Shown here: positions 50,449-60,803 of the stretch, piece after piece
Layout of the letters: the number at the start of each line of letters is the position of its first letter
Position numbering within the stretch: position 1 is the first letter of the stretch
Origin: Symsagittifera roscoffensis
Taxonomy: Eukaryota > Xenacoelomorpha > Acoela > Convolutidae
DNA length: 64,000 bases
Reading direction: 5' to 3'
Assembly (NCBI RefSeq): GCF_963678635.1
Contig: NC_087070.1
Location: 37,203,109 to 37,267,108 of the forward strand
Position numbers and translations under genes: made by a program
Notes under the pieces: generated by a model
Told to the model about the DNA's origin: nothing
Databases searched by the model: none
The model's input: the letters and a program-made list of their open reading frames with translations, nothing else

Positions 50449-53400
50449 CGAAACTCCAGATGATGATGAAATCTTTCCTTTTATAGTAGATGCAGATACT
50501 GATAGAGGACAACACATATTTTGTCAAAATTTACTCGTAAATTTATTTGAACCCGGAATCAGTCCATGTAAAACAGAGTTCCCCGATGTAAAAATCAAAA
50601 GACAAATCATAGATCACTATCTAAAAGATATATGCAACATAACACAACAGTATGGAATCTACTCTATAGAATTCACTTCCCCAAACCATAATAATAGAAA
50701 ATATACAATCCAAACAGACGATCTTGATTTAGAATTTTCAAAAGTTTTTTCAGAATATATAAAAAGCATCCAATACCATAACTCACAAAGAGCAAACTCC
50801 ATTTTCACCAATGAAGTTTTCGCAATAATATATAGTTATATTTCGATATTAGAAAACGAAATCCCATTAACAAATGTCTCACCGACAGAAACATCTAAAC
50901 ATTTAAGAGTACGACATGAAATCACACTACTCTCTAGTTATTTAAACATCATTAAAGAAAATTTCACGAAAGACGACGTTTCACAACATACCAAACACGA
51001 TTTACAAAAAATTTTGGCATGGTTCATAATAGATTATTTCACACACAATATTGATTTAATTGCACAAGCAAGAAAAAATTTTAGACCCCAAAATTCGAAC
51101 GATGATACCGCTATCACAGAACAATCAGATTATGTTTGGGACCCCGAATGGTCTCATCCCGCATTTATAAGCTTTCCACAATCAATCTCAAGTCAAGCAA
51201 TAGGTACAATATCTTACATAAGAGATTATGTAAGAGTAATACCATTAACAATTGATGCAACACCATTAAACTATAATACATTTTTACCCGATACACAAAA
51301 TAATAGTTTAAACTCTACAGTCATACACAACGAAAACCTCAATGGAACTAGGAATCTTACTCAACAAGATATCCAGACACCATCACACTTCATAAATGAA
51401 GAAATTGTACACACAACAACTACACAACAAAGTATTTCACCAATACGCCCAAATTTAACAACACCAAGAAATACAAATCCTTTACAAACACAGGTAACCT
51501 TACAATCAACCGTTAAACCTTCGGTTGCCCCTAAATATTCACATATGGATTACCAAACATACAGACCCATGACAATACCATCAAAAACACGCAAAACATT
51601 CACTAGAAACAACTTTGCAGACCATAATTATAACTATACACATCCATCAAAAACAAATTATCAACCACAAAGGAATTTTAATCAATATACAAAACCTCGA
51701 AACTGGGATAACCCAACGACCCAATATAATTCCAAAAATTTTCAACCAAATCCTCCACAGGATCGCAGTGAAAATTACCCATTTTTTCAACAGAATAAAA
51801 ATAAAAAACAAACATCTTATCAAATGGATTATTTATCCTCAGATGATGATTTCTTACAACAAGATATATTTGCACCAAATACTCAAGAATATCGTAGACA
51901 AGGAATACAGAAAACATGTACAAACCATAGAAATTTTTCTCCACAAACAATAGATGCACAACATCAACAACCAATTCAACAACAAAATCTAATTAATACA
52001 CAATCTTTTCAACCAATTCAACAACACAATCCAATGACTGCACACTCGTATCAACCATCACAAATGCAAAATGAAATACCACTCCCATATTATCTCCAAC
52101 AACATGAAATAACAAGAAACCAACTTTCAAATTTTTCTCAAATGCCAAATGCAGCAGAATCATTACAAATGACAATGAATCCATACCTTATGGGTGGATC
52201 ATCAATAACATCAAATAAACCTTTAATGGTCTTCACAGGAACAGACCCTGAATACTCTGTAGAAGATTATTTAAATGCAGTAACAGCAAATTTGATTTTA
52301 AATATAGGACCTGAACCAATTAATACGCCACTACATCAAAACTGGATACATCGACGCACAGCGTTGATACAAACAACCTTAGATGGCGCAGCCCAAAAAT
52401 GGTTTTCAGTACTACCTCTAGAAATAAAATCAAACTGGAAAAGATTTACACAAGAATTTTCAAAAATGTTTGACTCCGAAAGAAACAAACAACAACAAAG
52501 AGTTTTATGTAATGAAATTCGCAGATTACCAAACGAAACCATCAAGCAAATAGCAGTACGAATCGAAACACTAGTTCGAAAAGCATATTCATTAAATACA
52601 CATGACTATAAAAACACAAAGATGACAGAAATCTTAATGATGACCTTAACACCACAATTAAGGAAAATAGCAATAAAAAAGAGAGCATCTCATCCTTCTT
52701 CAATTCGAGAACCCGATTTAGATTTTCGAAAACTAGTAGACAAATTAGAACAAGCAGAAATCACGATGAAACTAGAAGAAACGGAAAATCTGAAATTACA
52801 ATACGTTAACAGAATTGAAACGACTCCCACTAATATTAATAATATACAGGAATCAGAAACAGACCTCGTTGAAAAAATCACTGAAATACTCAATATTTAC
52901 GAAAAGAACCCGAACTTTAAAGGCAAACCATCTTTCAAAAAATGGTGTAATTATTGCCGACGATACGGACATAGTATTTCCGAATGTAGACAAAAACAGC
53001 AAGATAGTCAAAATAAACCTCAAAAATACAAAGAACCAAATAAATCATTCTATCAATACATGAAAAAAGATCAAAATCTACCAAACAAAAATGTATACAG
53101 CAACAACAGTTCAGGAAAGCCACTTCCGAACAATACAAGTTATACAAGAAATCAATCCCCATATAACTCAAGTTATAGAGGAAGATCACCAGAACGAAGA
53201 AATACACAAAATTCATCACAAAATCACTACAATAGACCAAATAGTAGAAATAACTACTCCAGATCAAATTCAAATACACAACGATTTGTTTCTAGATCTA
53301 ATTCCCAATCAAGAAATAACTACTATCCAAACAACCAATCACGAAATTCATCATACAATAGGAATAGAAACTACTCCTATAATCGAAATAGAAGTTATTC

Positions 53401-56400
53401 AAACAACCGAAATCAGAATTACCCGAACAATCGATCAAGGAATAACTCATATAATAGATCGAACTATAACAGACCAAACAGCAATTATCAAAACAGATCG
53501 CGAAATAATTCACAAAATCGACACCCAAGTTATAATAATCGTTATAGAAATTATTCCCAATCACCACACCGGAATAATAATTACTATAATAACTCTAATA
53601 ATCGTCATAGAAGCAGTACACCTAAACATCAAAGACAAATCAATCAAGTACAAGCTAACCCAGAAACAACATCAGACCCCCCAGGTATTGATGACACAGT
53701 AACTGATACGTTACAACTCAATCAAATAAACTGTACATCATCAGATTCAGAAAGTGATACTGAAAACACTCTTTCTATCAATATGATAAAAGTCGAAAAT
53801 GACTATGAATCTGTCATATATGAACAACCCTTTCCATCACACATATATGAAAATCAATCAGAATTTCTTCAAAATTATTACACTACACCCATAAATTCCA
53901 CACCAACGACGCAAGAAACAAATGAGATTAACACTACAAATCAAACCAATAAAAATACCAAAACAAAATGCTTGAATACAAACCACATTTATCAAAATAT
54001 ACAAAAAGAACAACCCAAAGAAAAAATTTGGACAATACCATTTCTCTTAGAAAGCCCAAGAAACAAAGAATTTCAACCACCAGACCTTGAAATAGATTTT
54101 TTAATTGATTCAGGAGCAGAATCAAACATAATAAATATTCCCACATGGAATGAAATAAAAACTTTACACCCAAAGCTAACACCTCTTGAAACCTCCAGTA
54201 AGCTAGCAACAGCACAAGGATCAACATTGATAAACTACGGAAAAATCCAATTATTTCTCCTCCCCACCAGAACAATGGAGCAAAGTAAAATTCTAAACAA
54301 GCCATTTAAACAAATATTCCATATCACTGACATTAAATATAATATCATTGGAATACCATTTATTTCGAAGTATATACCAACAATTAACATCCTAAATAGT
54401 AAAATATTAATCAAAGATAAATATACAAAAACAAAAGAAACATCCTTAACATTTTTTCAAAGATTAAATAAACAACCACCATTCTTTTCAAAATTTTATC
54501 CAATATATAACCAACAAAGAAAACACCTGAAACCACTATCAGGAAACATATATAATTTTTCAATAAAACAAGTTCACCAATATGATAAAGAACAAAACAA
54601 ACAAAAATTTTATATGTCAGATTTTGAATTCAAACCTATTCATAAATTTTTCAAAATCACAATCTCTTCAATAAAATATTTGAAACATTCGAATTCAGAT
54701 ATTATTTCCTTACACGTTTATAACAACACACCTTACCAAGTAACATTACCTTTAGGACTTTTAGGATATTGTGAAACCAACGCTACAATATCACCAATAC
54801 ACGAAAAAGCCTATCGCGTAAATAATATACTCCAATTACTAGATATTTGCCAATCTACAATTCTTAATGAAGAATTATCTATAAATAATATAATAAGTAA
54901 CGAAAACAGAAATACGGATTATTTCACAAAAACTCCATATTTCAAACCTACATTCAACATCAGTAACTACACAGAGGACCAACAAAAATTTTTAACAATG
55001 TTTAATTTCCAACATTCACAAATAACACAAGACGAATTCGAAAAGTTAGCCAAACAGCTAATTAAATATTCATCAGTCTATGCAACATCAAAATTCGATG
55101 TTGGAAAAATCAGTTCATCACTACATCTCCCGTTAAAACCAGACGCAGTTTTCAAAAAACAGAGAGCAAGTAAAGTACCAATTCACTTACATGATAAAGT
55201 AAACAGATTACTCGATATTTTAGAACAGTACAATATTATATCACCAGTTAATAAAGAAGAACAACCAAAAGGCAACACATTCATCAACCCCGTTATCATT
55301 CTAGCTAAAGGAGAATCATTAAAAATCGTTCTCGACGCTAGATACCTCAATTCACTCATAGATGAATCAAAATGCAATTGGCCCATTGAACCAATACAAG
55401 TTATTTTAACAAAAATAAACGGCAAATACTTCACAACCGCCGATATGAATAGTGCATACAATCAAATGCCACTAGACGAACAATCACGACGTTTAACACA
55501 ATTTGTTATCGGAAACCAACAATATGAATTTAACCGCTTATTCTATGGAATATCCATAGGACCAGCAGCATTTTCAGCTTTTATGAGCAAAATTTTTAGA
55601 CCACTAATACTCAAGAAAAACGCAATCACCTATCTAGACGATGTTTTTATGCAATCACAAACAAAAGACGAAATGTTCAAAGTTTTAGAAAAATATCACC
55701 AAATACTTCAGAACGAAAATCTGAAGGCCGCCCCCGATAAATCACACTTCTTTCTGACAAGAGTTAAATTCTTAGGACATAACATAGAAAGAAAAACAAT
55801 CACTCCACTGAAATCACGCATTGACGCTATTCAAAAACTTCAACCACCAACAAATAAAAAGAAAATCCAAGAATTCCTTGGAATGTTAAACTTTCTAAGT
55901 AAATATGTTTATAAAATGCAATTATATCTACGACCATTTTACAACATCCTTAGACAACAAAATAATTTTGAATGGAACACAGAACATCAAACACGATTCG
56001 AAGAAATAAAGAAACTTTTAACTGAACAAATTTCAAACACAATTCCAGACCCTGATCAACCATTTTATGCAATGTGCGATGCTTCGAACTTTGGCATCGG
56101 CGCAGCACTATTACAATCACATAATGGTACAAATAAAATGAACCTGATATCAGCAAATTCTCGATTATTCACTCAAGCAGAGCTACGACTCTCAACTCTA
56201 ATGAGAGAATGTACAGCCATAATATATACACTGACAGAATATGAATTTCTGATACTTGGATCAAAACATCCAACAGTTCTATTCACAGACCATAAACCAA
56301 TCATTTTTCTCTTTACACAAAAATCTAACCCAAACCACCGAGTTTACAGATTTCAACTAATTCTAATGAAATTTCCAAACTTACATATAGTTTGGACTGC

Positions 56401-57784
56401 AGGAAAAAATCTTGCATTACCAGACACCTTAAGTCGAAATACACCACCTGAATTACTTACACGAAAAACAACAGTTGAAATACCCAAAAACATAAAATTC
56501 TACCTTGCAGAAAACGAAACATCACCCCGATTAGAATGCAAATATGCAGTTAAAACTGATATTGAACAATCACAAATAAATAGTTTACAACATTTCCCAC
56601 TTTATTTAGATTGTCAAAATAATCATTATGAAGTTGATCTACTTGGAACATCAACTTTCAAACCAATCCCATATTCTCAATGGATAAAAAATAACACCCA
56701 ACAAAAACGAACAAAACAACACCCGCCTAAAAAAGACCATTTTCCACTAATTGAAAAAGAAGATTTAACTGATAAAATAAATTTATCAGGACCACAAACA
56801 AATGATTCAAAATACACAATAAATCAAGTTTTTGACCTTCACGACCCACTTGATACAATACCCTTATCTAAATTCGAAATTGAAAACATTTTTCTCCCTC
56901 CAACAGAAACAATTACAATTTCAACACTGAAACAATACCAGAATCTTGACCCAATAATTCGACAACTAAAATCATGGCACAAATATAAAACTAAACCTAA
57001 CAAAGCAGATTCAACCATTCTAGGAAACAAAACACTCCTCCGATACTTTCGCAAATTTAACAACACAACAATTAACGAAAATACAGACCTTTTAGAGTAT
57101 AACCTGAATGAATCTACAGTTCCATGTCTCCCTTTAAGTATGATTCTCATCGCTTTTAATATTTCACATACACAAAATATTAAAGGACACTCTGGATCAG
57201 AAAAAACATATTCAAATTTTATACAAAATTTTTACTTCCCAAATGCACCAATTTGGATAAAAGTACTATGCAATGATTGTATAGTATGTCAGCTAAATAA
57301 ACCTTACCCAAATCAAAAACAAATAGCACAAAAACAAGATTTTAAAGGACAAAGTTTGCACTTTAATCACCGTATCTCATTTGATACTAAAGGCCCAATT
57401 TCACCCTCATCAGAAGGAAACTCCTACATTATGGTAATTGTTGACGCATTTACACATTATGTAGCACTTAACCCAGTACCACATTGTAACGCTTATTACG
57501 CTTACACAACACTCTATGAACACTGGATAGCAAAATTCGGACTACCAGAAATTTTAGTTACAGACAATGGTACAGAATTCATAAATAATGAAATAATAAC
57601 ACTATGTCATTTATACAACATTAAACACAAACCACGTACATCTCATGCACCTTGGACAAACGGCTTAGTCGAAGGTATGAACCGTTCACTACAAGAATAT
57701 CTTAGATGTATCATCAACGGAAATGATACAAAATATACCGAATGGTCAGCAGATGTAAAATTATTTCCCTTAGCGTATAACTAA
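50423..57784 (+). CDS. gag-pol: Gag-Pol polyprotein, copy C (to stop inside integrase)
   Basis: 2,453 residues in one frame. N-terminal matrix-like region (1-330); Gln/Asn/Pro-rich region; capsid-like domain about 595-800 (FTGTDPEYSVEDYLNAV, LDGAAQKWFSVLP, LCNEIRRLPNETIKQ); one CCHC knuckle starting at Cys842 (CNYCRRYGHSISEC); Arg/Asn/Ser/Tyr repeats about 900-1070. Protease: LIDSGAES, Asp1229. RT: TADMNSAYNQMPL, then YLDD with Asp1739-1740. RNase H: CDASNFGIGAALL, Asp1886, and TDHKPI. Integrase: HTQNIKGHSG, CNDCIVC, Asp2321, Asp2381, Glu2417 (DD35E). All catalytic residues are present. Gag and Pol share a frame with no stop between them. TAA at 57782-57784 (TATAACTAACAA) cuts the integrase C-terminal side; a C-to-A change from TCA would explain it. 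Confidence 0.9.
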   Translation: MSSTHTPGDETPDDDEIFPFIVDADTDRGQHIFCQNLLVNLFEPGISPCKTEFPDVKIKRQIIDHYLKDICNITQQYGIYSIEFTSPNHNNRKYTIQTDDLDLEFSKVFSEYIKSIQYHNSQRANSIFTNEVFAIIYSYISILENEIPLTNVSPTETSKHLRVRHEITLLSSYLNIIKENFTKDDVSQHTKHDLQKILAWFIIDYFTHNIDLIAQARKNFRPQNSNDDTAITEQSDYVWDPEWSHPAFISFPQSISSQAIGTISYIRDYVRVIPLTIDATPLNYNTFLPDTQNNSLNSTVIHNENLNGTRNLTQQDIQTPSHFINEEIVHTTTTQQSISPIRPNLTTPRNTNPLQTQVTLQSTVKPSVAPKYSHMDYQTYRPMTIPSKTRKTFTRNNFADHNYNYTHPSKTNYQPQRNFNQYTKPRNWDNPTTQYNSKNFQPNPPQDRSENYPFFQQNKNKKQTSYQMDYLSSDDDFLQQDIFAPNTQEYRRQGIQKTCTNHRNFSPQTIDAQHQQPIQQQNLINTQSFQPIQQHNPMTAHSYQPSQMQNEIPLPYYLQQHEITRNQLSNFSQMPNAAESLQMTMNPYLMGGSSITSNKPLMVFTGTDPEYSVEDYLNAVTANLILNIGPEPINTPLHQNWIHRRTALIQTTLDGAAQKWFSVLPLEIKSNWKRFTQEFSKMFDSERNKQQQRVLCNEIRRLPNETIKQIAVRIETLVRKAYSLNTHDYKNTKMTEILMMTLTPQLRKIAIKKRASHPSSIREPDLDFRKLVDKLEQAEITMKLEETENLKLQYVNRIETTPTNINNIQESETDLVEKITEILNIYEKNPNFKGKPSFKKWCNYCRRYGHSISECRQKQQDSQNKPQKYKEPNKSFYQYMKKDQNLPNKNVYSNNSSGKPLPNNTSYTRNQSPYNSSYRGRSPERRNTQNSSQNHYNRPNSRNNYSRSNSNTQRFVSRSNSQSRNNYYPNNQSRNSSYNRNRNYSYNRNRSYSNNRNQNYPNNRSRNNSYNRSNYNRPNSNYQNRSRNNSQNRHPSYNNRYRNYSQSPHRNNNYYNNSNNRHRSSTPKHQRQINQVQANPETTSDPPGIDDTVTDTLQLNQINCTSSDSESDTENTLSINMIKVENDYESVIYEQPFPSHIYENQSEFLQNYYTTPINSTPTTQETNEINTTNQTNKNTKTKCLNTNHIYQNIQKEQPKEKIWTIPFLLESPRNKEFQPPDLEIDFLIDSGAESNIINIPTWNEIKTLHPKLTPLETSSKLATAQGSTLINYGKIQLFLLPTRTMEQSKILNKPFKQIFHITDIKYNIIGIPFISKYIPTINILNSKILIKDKYTKTKETSLTFFQRLNKQPPFFSKFYPIYNQQRKHLKPLSGNIYNFSIKQVHQYDKEQNKQKFYMSDFEFKPIHKFFKITISSIKYLKHSNSDIISLHVYNNTPYQVTLPLGLLGYCETNATISPIHEKAYRVNNILQLLDICQSTILNEELSINNIISNENRNTDYFTKTPYFKPTFNISNYTEDQQKFLTMFNFQHSQITQDEFEKLAKQLIKYSSVYATSKFDVGKISSSLHLPLKPDAVFKKQRASKVPIHLHDKVNRLLDILEQYNIISPVNKEEQPKGNTFINPVIILAKGESLKIVLDARYLNSLIDESKCNWPIEPIQVILTKINGKYFTTADMNSAYNQMPLDEQSRRLTQFVIGNQQYEFNRLFYGISIGPAAFSAFMSKIFRPLILKKNAITYLDDVFMQSQTKDEMFKVLEKYHQILQNENLKAAPDKSHFFLTRVKFLGHNIERKTITPLKSRIDAIQKLQPPTNKKKIQEFLGMLNFLSKYVYKMQLYLRPFYNILRQQNNFEWNTEHQTRFEEIKKLLTEQISNTIPDPDQPFYAMCDASNFGIGAALLQSHNGTNKMNLISANSRLFTQAELRLSTLMRECTAIIYTLTEYEFLILGSKHPTVLFTDHKPIIFLFTQKSNPNHRVYRFQLILMKFPNLHIVWTAGKNLALPDTLSRNTPPELLTRKTTVEIPKNIKFYLAENETSPRLECKYAVKTDIEQSQINSLQHFPLYLDCQNNHYEVDLLGTSTFKPIPYSQWIKNNTQQKRTKQHPPKKDHFPLIEKEDLTDKINLSGPQTNDSKYTINQVFDLHDPLDTIPLSKFEIENIFLPPTETITISTLKQYQNLDPIIRQLKSWHKYKTKPNKADSTILGNKTLLRYFRKFNNTTINENTDLLEYNLNESTVPCLPLSMILIAFNISHTQNIKGHSGSEKTYSNFIQNFYFPNAPIWIKVLCNDCIVCQLNKPYPNQKQIAQKQDFKGQSLHFNHRISFDTKGPISPSSEGNSYIMVIVDAFTHYVALNPVPHCNAYYAYTTLYEHWIAKFGLPEILVTDNGTEFINNEIITLCHLYNIKHKPRTSHAPWTNGLVEGMNRSLQEYLRCIINGNDTKYTEWSADVKLFPLAYN

Positions 57785-58645
57785 CAAATTACGACAACAC
57801 TAGGAATGTCACCATATGAAATGGTTTTTAACAAAAAGCCACGCAAACCAATAATGTTTACAGCAAATTCCCATAAAAACGCACAAGGTTATTGTAAACC
57901 AAATAAAGACTCAATTTGTTATAACCTCCCATTACATACGCACGATGAAGATCATTTTCATCACCCACAAATTCTTAAATTAGCCTCCGGTACACACACC
58001 GAATGGATTTTAAATAGAGATAAGAAACACAATGAAATTTACCAAAAAATAACGAAAAAGTTATTACAAAGACAAAACATAAATGAACAAATCAATTCAC
58101 GTTTTACACCAGCTTCCGATTTAAAAATTGGAACATTTGTTTTGATACCTAATTTTAATACTCAAAAAGGAATTTCTAAAAAATTACAACCCCTCCGAAA
58201 AGGACCCTACCAAATAATTGCAAAACCCACTGATGTCACATATAAAATTACCGACTCAAACAAAAAAGAAATCGTTCAACATCGAAACAACCTATTACCT
58301 TATTACCCAAAAGAATACGCACTCCGCGAATTAACTCAATTATATTCTTTCACAGGATTAAAAATCATTCAAAATGAACCACATCTGAAAAACACAGAAC
58401 AAAATGATAACCCCACCGAAAATCAAAACACAAAACCAACCGCCACCAAAAACAATACACAAAACCATAAAGAATCTCCAAAACAAAGAAAAAATAGAAA
58501 AATGACAGAACAAATAATACCCCAAGAAGAAATAGACAAATCAGAACATAGAAAAACAACAAGACTCCGAAATCAACCACGTAAAAACTACAAAATGTTC
58601 ATCCCCCAATCTAAAATATTAAAGAAAGTAGAATTTAAAAAGTAA
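57785..58645 (+). pseudogene. pol: Integrase C-terminal part after the stop, copy C
   Basis: Same frame as Gag-Pol. GMSPYEMVFNKKPR closes the integrase core. KPLQPLRKGPYQII-type GPY/F motif (LQPLRKGPYQIIAKP, then IVQHRNNLLPYYPK) follows near 58190-58310, then a basic tail rich in Asn, Thr and Lys ending at TAA 58643-58645. It is translated only if the stop at 57782 is read through or absent in the parent. Confidence 0.8.
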
Positions 58646-59245
58646 TTTTAAGATTTTATACTTCACAATCTTGAAACCTCCGTAACATTTTTCATTTCAA
58701 TTTTTCAAAATAACATGCTCACAAGTACGCAATAATTCTAGTTCAAAATAAACCAATAGGATTCATCCAATCCGCCACTTTCTCTAACTCAAACTAAGAT
58801 CAATTAGACGAATAATCTAGAACTCCAGGCACATCTCTAACTATAACTTTACGACCTCCAGGTCAAAAATAAGCAAACCACTCCAACTTGACAACTAAAA
58901 TAAATATCACCATAATACCGTACCCCTCCCTTATCTAATAACCCAAAGATCAACAATATTTCCCCAACTCAGACCACGAATACCCCCAAAACAAATTTGA
59001 TAACTTAGCCTAAAGTAACAAAATGAAGATTTTAATTAGCCTAAAGTATAAAAATCTCACCATACCCCGGATCATTTGACAAACAAAAATAAAGAAAAAG
59101 ACGACCTCCCAGTCACCATGAAAATTGCCCCCAACAATTTTTTACAAAACTCAACCCACTTGTCAAAAAACTAATAAATAATTCGACCACACTAGAAAAT
59201 CGCCTCAAACAGCAAAAAATATTCCACCAAGAGATCATTTCTTAA
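58646..59245 (+). other. Spacer between pol and accessory ORFs, copy C
   Basis: 600 nt, A/C-rich, stops in all plus frames. AATAAA near 58747. GACCTCCAGGTC-like pieces recur (58851, 59102). A splice acceptor for an env mRNA could lie here, but none stands out. Confidence 0.5.
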
Positions 59246-59476
59246 ATGCTCTTCTCTCAAACAGTTGCTCAAATACTTATAAATTTTAAACATTTTTTTT
59301 CAATACTTGAAGCCTTTATAATATTTCTTTTTGATATACTTGAATATTTTCTAATAATCCTAATCATTTTTTGTAACATTTTTTTAATTTTCTACACTAT
59401 ACTCGAACTATTCCTCCAACTTTCCAAAACCCTTGAATATATCCACAGGTACGATTTTAACAACTTGTCTAAATGA
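59246..59476 (+). CDS. Hydrophobic mini-ORF 1, copy C
   Basis: 76 aa from ATG 59246. A nearly continuous hydrophobic stretch (residues 12-60, many Ile, Leu and Phe) suggests one or two membrane spans. Its TGA overlaps the next ATG (ATGA at 59473-59476), as in termination-reinitiation pairs. No homologue recognised; viroporin-like size is only a suggestion. Confidence 0.5.
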   Translation: MLFSQTVAQILINFKHFFSILEAFIIFLFDILEYFLIILIIFCNIFLIFYTILELFLQLSKTLEYIHRYDFNNLSK

Positions 59477-59661
59477 TACGAACAATTTTCAGTAGAACTG
59501 ATATTTTTTTATTGTTTGTAATTTTCATAACATTTTTATCATCCCTCATTTTGACAATATGTAAATGTATAAAGAAAGCAATCATCACATTTGCCCTAGC
59601 AACAATTTTTCTAATTATTTTTTTGGAAGAATATTATAATAAACACAAATTTTCTCACTAA
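59473..59661 (+). CDS. Hydrophobic mini-ORF 2, copy C
   Basis: 62 aa, ATG within the ATGA overlap. Two predicted spans (about 10-31 and 37-54) with a CKCIKK turn, and a charged tail (EEYYNKHKF). A small membrane protein of unknown role. Confidence 0.5.
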   Translation: MIRTIFSRTDIFLLFVIFITFLSSLILTICKCIKKAIITFALATIFLIIFLEEYYNKHKFSH

Positions 59662-59669
59662 AGTAATAA

Positions 59670-60803
59670 TTCAAAAAACTATCAAAAATTGCTACTCAAC
59701 AGTCACAAAGTCAGTCTTCACCGACATCATCCCAAGATAATCCAACACCACCTTCAACTACTCAAAATCCTCAAACATCTACACGAATTTCTTTTCAAGA
59801 CAATCCATACACTTTTGAAGAACGGCACGCTCGTTTATCTGAACCACTAGAACCAGTTCAACGACAAGCATCCCTAAGTGAACCAACATATAATCTTTAC
59901 CCAACACTACCACAAGAACTAAGTAGAATACGAAACCTTAGTCAAAACCAAAACACAACAGAAATAAATAGACAAATTATACATCCTCGACGAAATAGAA
60001 ATTTTCAAACTCCCCGAGTTCATTTCGATATACCTCAATCCCCATCACAAACCACTCCAGAAAACACCACTGGTATCACACCAGAAACTCCTACACTTTT
60101 TTCACAACGAAGCACTTCAAGTCTACCCTCAGACTACTTAGGTTCAACACCAACATCTGAACAAGCACGAGAAAATCCTTTTAACCCCCCAAACCTAACA
60201 TCACGACTGCCATATTGGACTACACATTCATTCACACAAGGTGAACCAAATTTAGTCAATGACCCCATAGATATTTCTACGGATACAACAACATCCTCAT
60301 CACTACCAGAAACATTATCACTACCATCAACACCATCAATAAGCCAATTTTCACCACCACCCTTTAACTTAAATTTTCCAAATAATCTCGACGCCAGATA
60401 TCGAGAACAATCATCAATAAATATTCCTTTAAGATTAGATTGGAATACATTCACAGCACCTCCACCATTATTTGGACAACATCAAGAAAGTAACCGCCTT
60501 CATAACTGGGCACTTAATAGATTACAATATCGCCAAGATATTCACAACGATATCCGTGATCACAATATTCAAATACTCCAACAAAACAGTTTACAATTAA
60601 AGTTTGAAATCACAGTTAAGTTAAATAACATTACCCAACATCCCTACCCATTAAATCCACCTAACATAACAGCTCAATCACTACCACCACCGTTTATAAC
60701 TACTGAAGTAATATACAAATACGACAGATATACCAAAAACACAATTGGTTACATTACATTTTATAACCCATACTCAGGATTATCATACACATGTATATTC
60801 TAA
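59670..60803 (+). CDS. 377-codon open frame with no in-frame ATG, copy C
   Basis: Open from the codon after TAA 59667-59669 to TAA 60801-60803, with not one in-frame ATG. The N-terminal two thirds is rich in Pro, Ser, Thr and Gln (TSSLPSDYLGSTPTSEQ); the C-terminal third is more structured (LRLDWNTFTAPPPLFGQ, NWALNRLQYRQDIHNDI, YNPYSGLSYTCIF). It ends 13 nt inside the env frame. Expression must be by splicing, non-ATG initiation or fusion to an upstream exon; possible acceptors are CTCAACAG near 59700 and TTTTCAG at 59492. Codon bias matches neighbouring genes. Not recognised as a known family. Confidence 0.65.
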   Translation, partial: FKKLSKIATQQSQSQSSPTSSQDNPTPPSTTQNPQTSTRISFQDNPYTFEERHARLSEPLEPVQRQASLSEPTYNLYPTLPQELSRIRNLSQNQNTTEINRQIIHPRRNRNFQTPRVHFDIPQSPSQTTPENTTGITPETPTLFSQRSTSSLPSDYLGSTPTSEQARENPFNPPNLTSRLPYWTTHSFTQGEPNLVNDPIDISTDTTTSSSLPETLSLPSTPSISQFSPPPFNLNFPNNLDARYREQSSINIPLRLDWNTFTAPPPLFGQHQESNRLHNWALNRLQYRQDIHNDIRDHNIQILQQNSLQLKFEITVKLNNITQHPYPLNPPNITAQSLPPPFITTEVIYKYDRYTKNTIGYITFYNPYSGLSYTCIF

